The position numbers were made by a program, and so were the translations under genes. Source: Rhodospirillales bacterium (GTDB taxonomy: Bacteria > Pseudomonadota > Alphaproteobacteria > Rhodospirillales > UBA2165). Taken from it: a stretch of DNA of 5,820 nt. The notes beneath the pieces were generated by a model. The model was not told where the DNA came from. It did not search any database and saw only the letters and a program-made list of their open reading frames with translations. Shown piece by piece: positions 1-5,105 of this stretch (the stretch's first letter is position 1; the number at the start of each line of letters is the position of its first letter). The stretch spans positions 1 through 5,820 of the forward strand of contig JABMOP010000425.1 of the NCBI GenBank assembly GCA_013204125.1, given 5' to 3'.

Positions 1-729
1 GTCCGGCCCGATGATCTTGAATTGGCGTTGGACCTTCGGCGTTTTATCATTGGGCTTGTTTTCAGCGGCTGCCATTGCTGCGGCCGCTTTGGTCAGGCGC
101 GCTGCGGCTGCCAGTAGTTTGTCATAGGTGGCAGCTTCCGGCGCTGGCGCGGGCGCGGGCGCTGCCGGGCGGGTTAGCTTGGCTTCGGTCATCGGGTTCG
201 CGAGTTCGCCGTGTTGTTTCGGCGCGGGCTGAGACTTTGCCGGATCTGCCTTAGGTTCTTGAGGTTTTGTGAGTATGCCTTTTTCGATAATTTTCGGGAC
301 CGCTTCTGGAACCGTTTGTTCGATGATGACGACGGGCCGAGGTTTTTTTAAGACGGCGGCTGATCTGACCGGTGGCTTGGCGGCGGCTTTGTCTTGGGCG
401 ATCGTTATCACCGCCGCCCGGTCGTGGCGGAGGCGCCGCGCCAGGATCAATTGCCGGGCGATATCGAAATAGCCGCCCGCAACTGCCATATCAATGGCCG
501 TTCGGCCGCGCAGGTCCGGCTTCGTGGCATCGGCGCCTGCCTGTAATATCGAACGCACTGCGTCGGCATCATTGGCGCGGACGGCGTTGAAGAGCATGTT
601 TTGAAGGTTGCGCGTCGATTGCCCGGCAGCCGGAGACGCGGCGACCAGAGAGGCAATCACTATGGCTATTGCATAGCCGGGCCGAAACGCGGGACTTCTT
701 CGTCTAAACCTCAAATGCAGCGCTCCCAT
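1..729 (-). CDS. Exported ankyrin-repeat protein with Pro/Ala/Lys-rich linker (C-terminus beyond the window)
   Basis: The frame is open for 243 codons from ATG at 729 to the left edge with no stop, so the gene is 3'-partial. Residues 1-36 look like a signal peptide: an Arg-rich start (RFRRR at 7-11), a hydrophobic core (YAIAIVIASLVAA, 19-31) and a likely cleavage near SPAAG/Q. Residues 41-98 form about two ankyrin repeats (LFNAVRANDADAVRSILQAG, then RGRTAIDMAVAGGYFDIARQ). From about residue 105 the chain is low complexity, rich in Ala, Pro and Lys, with an APAPAPAPE run, and reads as a flexible linker. A periplasmic protein-binding role is inferred; no catalytic motif is visible. The start is not certain: AGGGG lies 14 bases before the ATG, whereas GGGAG lies 8 bases before a TTG at codon 6 (714), which would give a shorter signal peptide. 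It lies 139 bases downstream of trmFO on the same strand and may have its own promoter. Confidence 0.8.
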   Translation of the reverse strand, partial: MGALHLRFRRRSPAFRPGYAIAIVIASLVAASPAAGQSTRNLQNMLFNAVRANDADAVRSILQAGADATKPDLRGRTAIDMAVAGGYFDIARQLILARRLRHDRAAVITIAQDKAAAKPPVRSAAVLKKPRPVVIIEQTVPEAVPKIIEKGILTKPQEPKADPAKSQPAPKQHGELANPMTEAKLTRPAAPAPAPAPEAATYDKLLAAAARLTKAAAAMAAAENKPNDKTPKVQRQFKIIGPD

Positions 730-794
730 CAGCAGCGATCTAACCCCTGATATTCCAGCCTGCCAGCCCGTCCGAGAGGTCTTCCCAGGCCGGT

Positions 795-818
795 AGTTTG
801 CCCGCCATCGGGCAGACT
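795..818. other. Hairpin in the leader of the ankyrin gene
   Basis: TGCCCG (799-804) pairs perfectly with CGGGCA (809-814) around a four-base loop. The stem extends to 10 pairs (795-804 with 809-818), with one U-G wobble on the plus strand or one mismatch on the minus strand. No T-run follows on either strand, so it does not read as an ordinary intrinsic terminator. It may stabilise the trmFO transcript end or shape the leader of the ankyrin gene; both are inference. Confidence 0.35.
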
Positions 819-842
819 GTCGATTCAGACGATTGCGGCTGA

Positions 843-872
843 GTTATAGAAGCGTCCAGGCCTCGCTCTCAA
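843..872 (-). promoter_or_regulatory. Candidate sigma-70 promoter for the ankyrin gene
   Basis: Reading the minus strand, TTGAGA (872-867) is followed after 18 bases by TATAAC (848-843). Each hexamer matches consensus at five of six positions. Transcription would start near 836, leaving a leader of about 107 bases before the ATG at 729. The -35 box includes the trmFO stop codon, so this promoter would separate the ankyrin gene from trmFO. Called by eye only. Confidence 0.4.
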
Positions 873-885
873 CGCACGAGCGAGG
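861..885 (-). other. Hairpin across the trmFO stop codon
   Basis: CCTCGCTC (861-868) and GAGCGAGG (878-885) are perfect inverted repeats of 8 bases around a 9-base loop that contains the trmFO TGA (871-869). The stem is GC-rich and well placed to end or protect the trmFO mRNA. However, it is followed by CCTGGACGC rather than a T-run, so Rho-independent termination is not supported. It also overlaps the -35 box of the candidate ankyrin promoter. Confidence 0.4.
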
Positions 886-2254
886 GGTGTTTTGCGAGCC
901 AATCATCGAGCGCGGCGCGGGCGCGGGCGCTTAAGGCCGAGCGGCGCTCCTTCCCCTTTAACTTCTTGATTTTCCGAGTTTTTTCGCTTGTGACCGGCGC
1001 GTCGATCGGGGGGAAAAGGCCGAAATTGATGTTCATCGGCTGGAAGCTTTTATCATCAGCTCCGGCCGTAATATGATTGAGCAAAGCGCCGAGCGCCGTC
1101 TCCACTGGCGGCAGGGGTATTTCAATGCCGCTTGCCTCAAAAGCTGCGAATCGCCCGGCGAGCAATCCGATGGCGGCGCTTTCGACATAGCCTTCGCAGC
1201 CGGTTATCTGTCCGGCAAAGCGCAGCCTCGGGTCTGATTTGATGCGCAATCGGCTATCCAAGACACGCGGGCTGTTGATAAAGGTATTGCGATGCAAACC
1301 GCCAAGGCGCGCAAACTTGGCATTTTCCAGTCCGGGAATGGTGCGGAATATTCGCGTCTGTTCACCATGGCGCATTTTGGTCTGAAAGCCGACGATGTTG
1401 TAGAGGGTGCCGAGCGCATTGTCCTGACGTAGCTGAACAATTGCTTTGGGCTTTTGGGTGGGGGCGTGGGGATTGGTCAGCCCGACCGGTTTCATCGGCC
1501 CATAGGCCAAAGTCTGGGGACCACGCGCCGCCATCACCTCGATCGGCAGGCAGCCTTCAAAATAGGGCGTATTTTCTTCCCATTCATGAAATGAAATCTG
1601 ATCCGCCGATAGGATCGCCTCGATAAAGGCTTCATACTGGGCACCGTCCAGCGGGCAATTTATATAATCGGCGCCATCGCCTTTGTCATAGCGTGATTGA
1701 AACCAAGCCTTATCAAAATCGATGCTTTCTTTATGGACGATGGGGGCGATGGCATCGAAAAATGCCAGGCTGTCTTCGCCCGAAAGCCGGGCGATGGCTT
1801 CGGCCAGGGCGGGCGAGGTTAAAGGACCGGTAGCGACAATTGTGTGCTCGGCGCCGTCCGGCGGAAGTTCGGTCACTTCGCCCCGCACCAAGGTGATTGC
1901 CGGGTGATCGGTAATCGCCGCGTGCACGGCGCTGGAAAAACCATCCCGGTCAACGGCCAGTGCGCCGCCGGCAGGCAACCGGTTGGCGTCGGCGATTTTC
2001 ATTATAAGCGACCCTGAGAGGCGCATTTCTTCGTGCAGCAATCCGACCGCGTTAAATTCGGCGTCGTCGGACCTGAAAGAATTGGAACACACCAATTCCG
2101 CCAGCCGGTCCGTTTGGTGGGCCTCGGTTGTTCGGGTCGGGCGCATTTCGTGAAGCACCACGTCGGCGCCGACCGCCGCCGCTTGCCACGCCGCTTCCGA
2201 TCCAGCGAGGCCGCCGCCGACAATATGGATCAATGGTTTTGAATGAGAGTTCAT
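869..2254 (-). CDS. trmFO: Methylenetetrahydrofolate--tRNA-(uracil-54-C5)-methyltransferase, FAD-dependent
   Basis: TrmFO methylates U54 in the T-loop of tRNAs in the cytoplasm, using 5,10-methylenetetrahydrofolate as carbon donor and reduced FAD/NAD(P)H as reductant. The product is 461 residues, usual for the family. Residues 8-22 carry the FAD-binding Rossmann motif (IHIVGGGLAGSEAAW). ELVCSNSFRSDD holds Cys56 and DYINCPL holds Cys200; these correspond to the two conserved cysteines implicated in flavin/tRNA chemistry in the Bacillus enzyme. FEGCLPIEVMAARG and the C-terminal GQITGCEGYVESAAIGLLAG complete the signature, which separates it from the related MnmG/GidA. The tail is Lys/Arg-rich (KTRKIKKLKGKERR). 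I chose ATG at 2254; an in-frame TTG three codons upstream (2263) is less likely. Ribosome-binding sequence is weak before either start. A four-codon out-of-frame ORF (ATG at 2268) ends just before the start. Confidence 0.96.
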   Translation of the reverse strand: MNSHSKPLIHIVGGGLAGSEAAWQAAAVGADVVLHEMRPTRTTEAHQTDRLAELVCSNSFRSDDAEFNAVGLLHEEMRLSGSLIMKIADANRLPAGGALAVDRDGFSSAVHAAITDHPAITLVRGEVTELPPDGAEHTIVATGPLTSPALAEAIARLSGEDSLAFFDAIAPIVHKESIDFDKAWFQSRYDKGDGADYINCPLDGAQYEAFIEAILSADQISFHEWEENTPYFEGCLPIEVMAARGPQTLAYGPMKPVGLTNPHAPTQKPKAIVQLRQDNALGTLYNIVGFQTKMRHGEQTRIFRTIPGLENAKFARLGGLHRNTFINSPRVLDSRLRIKSDPRLRFAGQITGCEGYVESAAIGLLAGRFAAFEASGIEIPLPPVETALGALLNHITAGADDKSFQPMNINFGLFPPIDAPVTSEKTRKIKKLKGKERRSALSARARAALDDWLAKHPSLVR

Positions 2255-2306
2255 GATCAGCAACTCATAGTTTCTGGGGCCGGCCTATGCAACGACCTTT
2301 GGCCGC

Positions 2307-2347
2307 TAATCAACTGTTAATTTTACGTGGTTTAAACCTTAATCAAC
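2307..2347. repeat. Direct repeat TAATCAAC flanking the palindrome GGTTTAAACC
   Basis: TAATCAAC occurs at 2307-2314 and again at 2340-2347, start to start 33 bases, close to three helical turns. Each copy is followed by CTGTTA (2314-2319 and 2354-2359). The 10-base perfect palindrome GGTTTAAACC (2329-2338) lies between them, one base from the second copy. The second copy occupies the -35 position relative to the plus-strand TATAAT. This layout suits a regulator-binding region, but no known operator is recognised. Confidence 0.4.
2320..2346 (-). promoter_or_regulatory. Weak candidate promoter for trmFO
   Basis: On the minus strand TTGATT (2346-2341) is followed by TAAAAT (2325-2320). The hexamers match consensus at four and five positions, but the spacer is only 15 bases, shorter than the optimum. 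The leader would be about 60 bases. It is offered as the best visible candidate, not as a firm call. Confidence 0.25.
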
Positions 2348-2363
2348 CCCCATCTGTTAGATG

Positions 2364-2369
2364 TATAAT
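2364..2369 (+). promoter_or_regulatory. Consensus -10 box TATAAT of the pentapeptide-repeat gene
   Basis: A perfect TATAAT lies 37 bases before the GTG start at 2407, so transcription would begin near 2376 and leave a leader of about 30 bases with a good Shine-Dalgarno. No good -35 hexamer is visible 16-19 bases upstream (best match three of six). The TAATCAAC repeat sits there instead, which hints at activator dependence. Confidence 0.5.
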
Positions 2370-2396
2370 TGTAACCACTGAATGCCGTATAGAATT

Positions 2397-2400
2397 GGAG
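2397..2400 (+). promoter_or_regulatory. Shine-Dalgarno GGAG that fixes the GTG start at 2407
   Basis: GGAG is followed by six bases (ACTCCT) and then GTG at 2407. The spacing is near ideal, and no comparable site precedes the upstream in-frame ATG at 2287. Confidence 0.7.
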
Positions 2401-2406
2401 ACTCCT

Positions 2407-3813
2407 GTGAATTCCGAAATACCGGAAATCGAGGGTGAAGAAACAGAAGTCCGCGAAGTTGTGCAGACCCTTGAAGAAATTCTTGCCGGTGAAAACCAGC
2501 TTTGGACAAAAATCACCCAGCCGGCGCTTGAAATAATTCTGAATGGGCATGCCGCCTACCTTGATGGCCTCTTAAATTCAAAGCGGGCCAGCCTTAAATT
2601 CATGGATTTGTCCTATCTCGACATAACCGGGCGCAATTTGACGCAAGCCGATTGCACCGGCGCCAGGGCCGAACACGCAACCATGAACGAGGCCAATTTG
2701 GGGGCGGCAAATTTCTATGCTGCTGATTTACGTTTTGCCTCGTTCATCGATGCTAATATGAAACGCATAGATTTGCGCGGCGCGTGTCTCCGTGGTGCTG
2801 ATTTTACAAACGCCGATTTAACCGAAGCGGATATGCGCGACGGGCTGTTGATGAAGTCTATCGAGCGCGGCGAAATTGTGTCGGTGATGGCTGAGTCTGA
2901 TAGCGCGACGCTCGACCGGGCAATTTTAAAAGGGTCGGATTTGACCGGCGCGCGCGTTTCCAACGCTTTCGTTGTGCAAACCGATTTATCGGATGCCATT
3001 CTTCGGGACGCGCGGTTCGTCCGCGCAGATTTAAGCTATGCCAATTTCACCGGCGCGATCCTCGATGGCGCTGATTTCACTGAAGCCAATTTAACCGGCG
3101 CCATTTTCCACGGCGCGGTGCTTTCGCACACAATTTTGGACAACGCCATTTTGGACGATGCCAATTTAACCGGCGCCATAATGGATAAGGTCGATTTGAC
3201 CCATGTGAATATTTCGGCGGCCCATTTGCCTAAACATGCCTCCAGGTTGGACCGCGAATTGCGGGAAGTTTTGACCGATCACGCAAATTGGCTCAACAGC
3301 GGCGGATCGGAAGGTCTGCAAGCGGACTTCACCGAAGTAAATATGACCGGCTATAATTTGAGCGAAGTTAATCTGGCGGCGGCCAATTTTTCATACAGCA
3401 TCCTTAAAGACGTAAAAATGATGACCGGCAACTTCATGATGTGTGATTTTTGTTTCGCCGATATGCGCGATGTCGATTTGTCCAATGCCGATTTCAGGGG
3501 CGCCAAGCTGCAACGCGCCAATTTGACCGGCGCCAATCTATCCGGCGCCCGTTTCGATGGCCTGCCGGTCGGCAGCCACGGCGGCGGCATGTGGCCGGCC
3601 AATTTACAGTTCGCAAAACTGCGCGGTGCAAATTTAAGCGGCGTCGATTTTAGCAACGCCAATTTGGAAGGTGCGGATTTATCAAATTCCAACCTTCGTC
3701 ATGCTGATTTACGCGGCGCAAAACTTGTCGATGCGGATTTCACCAATACCCAATTGGGTGGCGCCAAATTTAGGTCTGCTGATCTACGCGGCGTCAAAGG
3801 TTTCCCCGGTTAA
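2407..3813 (+). CDS. Long pentapeptide-repeat protein with duplicated helical module
   Basis: The 468-residue product is built largely of A(D/N)(L/F)xx pentapeptides, which fold as a right-handed quadrilateral beta-helix. It has no signal peptide or membrane segment, so it is probably cytosolic. Residues 1-40 are acidic and probably helical. Repeat blocks lie at about 65-146, 171-270, 305-384 and 399-462. Three breaks separate them: 147-170 (starting LLMKSIERGE), 271-304 (a helical stretch) and 385-398 (LPVGSHGGGMWPAN). A module L-x2-(I/V)-L-x2-HA-x-(Y/W)-L appears twice, near residues 40-53 and 284-297. GTG at 2407 is preferred because GGAG sits six bases upstream and TATAAT lies upstream of that; the in-frame ATG at 2287 would place the promoter inside the coding region. 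The function is unknown. Qnr/MfpA-type gyrase mimics are about 180-220 residues, so that role should not be assumed. It converges on bioA with five bases between stops. Confidence 0.88.
   Translation: MNSEIPEIEGEETEVREVVQTLEEILAGENQLWTKITQPALEIILNGHAAYLDGLLNSKRASLKFMDLSYLDITGRNLTQADCTGARAEHATMNEANLGAANFYAADLRFASFIDANMKRIDLRGACLRGADFTNADLTEADMRDGLLMKSIERGEIVSVMAESDSATLDRAILKGSDLTGARVSNAFVVQTDLSDAILRDARFVRADLSYANFTGAILDGADFTEANLTGAIFHGAVLSHTILDNAILDDANLTGAIMDKVDLTHVNISAAHLPKHASRLDRELREVLTDHANWLNSGGSEGLQADFTEVNMTGYNLSEVNLAAANFSYSILKDVKMMTGNFMMCDFCFADMRDVDLSNADFRGAKLQRANLTGANLSGARFDGLPVGSHGGGMWPANLQFAKLRGANLSGVDFSNANLEGADLSNSNLRHADLRGAKLVDADFTNTQLGGAKFRSADLRGVKGFPG
3085..3179 (+). repeat. Exact 20-base repeat inside the pentapeptide-repeat gene
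   Basis: GCCAATTTAACCGGCGCCAT occurs identically at 3085-3104 and 3160-3179, exactly 75 bases (25 codons, five pentapeptides) apart. A near copy with one changed base (TTG for TTA) and the final base beyond GCCA also differing in context begins at 3517. All encode ANLTGA. Identity at the DNA level indicates recent module duplication or gene conversion within the array. Confidence 0.75.
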
Positions 3814-3833
3814 TTCGGTTAATCCCGGTTGAT
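3806..3833. repeat. CGGTTAAT triplet repeat and imperfect hairpin at the convergent gene junction
   Basis: CGGTTAAT is found at 3807-3814 and 3816-3823, and CGGTTGAT at 3826-3833. The first copy carries the pentapeptide gene's TAA and the second carries the bioA stop. CCGGTTAA (3806-3813) can also pair with TTAA-TC-CCGG (3819-3828) through a two-base bulge around a TTCGG loop. A bidirectional terminator is conceivable in so tight a junction, but there is no clear T-run on either side. Confidence 0.35.
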
Positions 3834-5105
3834 CGTTTCGCGTATTTTCCACTCTTCGAGCACCTTGACGATCGCCCCTGTTAACTGGCTCAGATCCGAA
3901 TCGCTGATGGTCAGCGCCGGCGTTAAATAAATGATGTCGCCAAATGGCCGAAGCCAGGTGCCAAGTTCGATGAAGCGCCGGCGGAACCAGCGCAAATCCG
4001 ATATGGTTGCCAACTGAACAACGCCGATGGCGCCGAGGGTGCGTATTTCGGTGACGCCGGGAATATCCCGGCAGGGCGCTAATTCGCGGCTCATTTGCTG
4101 TTCGATGGCCAGGGCGCGCGCCAACCTGTCTTCGCTTTCAAATAAATCCAGCGACGCGTTCGCGGCGGCGGCGGCCAGAGGGTTGGACATAAATGTCGGT
4201 CCGTGCATCAAGACTTTTGTAGGCTCATCGGAAAGAAAGGCATCATAGACTTCGGTTGTTGCGACCGTCGCCGCCATCGATAATGCGCCGCCGGTCAGCG
4301 CCTTGCCGAGGCACATGATATCGGGTGTGACCGATGCTTGTTCGACCGCGAACATGGTCCCCGTCCGCCCGAAGCCGGTAAAGACTTCATCGGCGATGAA
4401 CAATATTTTGTGGCGTTTGGCGGCTTCTGCGATTTTTTTTAAAATACCCGGGGGATGAAACCGCATACCGCCGGCGCCTTGGACCAGGGGTTCGATAATC
4501 AGACCGGCAATTTCACCGCTTTTTTCATCTAATATTTTATCGAGCCCATCCAGGTCCTGAACATCCACAAAAATTTGGCTCGCCAATAATCCGCCGAACA
4601 ATTTGTGCATGCCCTCTTCCGGGTCGGTCACCGACATGGCGCCGGTGGTATCGCCGTGATAGCCACCTTTGAAACAAATAAATTTGCGGCGTTCCGCCTC
4701 GCCCCGATTGATCCAATATTGCAGCGCCATTTTGAGCGCGATTTCGACCGCCACCGATCCGGAATCTGAAAAGAAAACACGCGTCAGATCGCCGGGCAAT
4801 ATATTGGCCAACCGGCGTGCCAGATCAAATGCCGGCTGATGCGCAATCCCGCCGAACATAATATGCGCCATGTGGTCCAGTTGGTCGTGCAGCGCCTTGG
4901 TGATATGCGGATGGTTATAGCCGTGGCACGCGGTCCACCACGACGCGATGCCGTCGATCAATTCCGTGCCGTCGTCTAATGTAATGCGGCAGCCTTGGGT
5001 GCTAATTGCGCCGAGCGGTAGTTCCGCCGTTTGCATCTGGGTGTAGGGGAGCCAGATATGAGGCCACCCTTTTTCAAGCCAATCGGGCGGCGCGCTTTCG
5101 CTCAT
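3819..5105 (-). CDS. bioA: Adenosylmethionine--8-amino-7-oxononanoate aminotransferase
   Basis: BioA converts 8-amino-7-oxononanoate (KAPA) to 7,8-diaminopelargonate in biotin synthesis, with S-adenosylmethionine as amino donor and PLP as cofactor, in the cytoplasm. From ATG at 5105 it is 428 residues, matching the E. coli enzyme (429). Visible family motifs in order: SWWTACHGYNHP (55-66), SGSVAVEIALKMA (PLP phosphate region), GGYHGDTTGAMSV with Tyr149, IADEVFTGFGRTG with Asp239, IMCLGKALTGG with the Schiff-base Lys268, HGPTFMSNPLAAAAANASL, and LRPFGDIIYLTP with Arg386. The frame stays open for 41 codons upstream to 5228, but that part is read out of the bioB gene and lacks family character. 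The ATG overlaps the bioB TGA as ATGA, so translation is probably coupled, consistent with a weak ribosome-binding site. A run of eight A (4440-4433) encodes part of LKKI. Confidence 0.96.
   Translation of the reverse strand: MSESAPPDWLEKGWPHIWLPYTQMQTAELPLGAISTQGCRITLDDGTELIDGIASWWTACHGYNHPHITKALHDQLDHMAHIMFGGIAHQPAFDLARRLANILPGDLTRVFFSDSGSVAVEIALKMALQYWINRGEAERRKFICFKGGYHGDTTGAMSVTDPEEGMHKLFGGLLASQIFVDVQDLDGLDKILDEKSGEIAGLIIEPLVQGAGGMRFHPPGILKKIAEAAKRHKILFIADEVFTGFGRTGTMFAVEQASVTPDIMCLGKALTGGALSMAATVATTEVYDAFLSDEPTKVLMHGPTFMSNPLAAAAANASLDLFESEDRLARALAIEQQMSRELAPCRDIPGVTEIRTLGAIGVVQLATISDLRWFRRRFIELGTWLRPFGDIIYLTPALTISDSDLSQLTGAIVKVLEEWKIRETINRD

Larger units (their letters stand above)
2255..2406. 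promoter_or_regulatory. Divergent intergenic region between trmFO and the pentapeptide-repeat gene
   Basis: This 152-base stretch separates two genes transcribed outward and is AT-richer than its flanks in its right half. It contains a consensus -10 box for the plus strand, a weaker promoter candidate for the minus strand, the direct repeat TAATCAAC, and the palindrome GGTTTAAACC at 2329-2338. The plus-strand frame is open through it from ATG at 2287, but the promoter and Shine-Dalgarno positions argue that it is not translated. Confidence 0.7.

Noticed and set aside
447..656. 69-residue minus-strand ORF opposite and within the ankyrin gene region
   Set aside because: It is an alternate frame of the ankyrin gene, whose own frame carries a signal peptide and ankyrin repeats.
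678..703. Tat signal in the Arg-rich start of the ankyrin protein
   Set aside because: The RRRSPAF sequence lacks the usual consensus after the twin arginines, so a general Sec signal peptide is the safer reading.
2287..2406. 40-codon N-terminal extension of the pentapeptide protein from ATG at 2287
   Set aside because: It would contain the consensus TATAAT at 2364-2369 in coding sequence, has no good ribosome-binding site, and its residues look unlike the rest, whereas GTG at 2407 has GGAG six bases upstream.
2715..3692. Minus-strand ORFs (2715-2999 and 3351-3692) antisense to the pentapeptide gene
   Set aside because: Their Ser/Lys/Ala-rich periodic sequence is the reverse complement of the pentapeptide repeats; the repeats suppress stops on the opposite strand.
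2521..3800. Possible CRISPR-like or tandem-array DNA in the repetitive region
   Set aside because: The repetition is codon-phased, degenerate and explained by the A(D/N)(L/F)xx protein repeats; there are no fixed repeats with unique spacers.
2407..3813. Assignment as a Qnr/MfpA quinolone-resistance protein
   Set aside because: Pentapeptide repeats alone do not indicate gyrase binding; length, interruptions and the duplicated helical module do not match that group.
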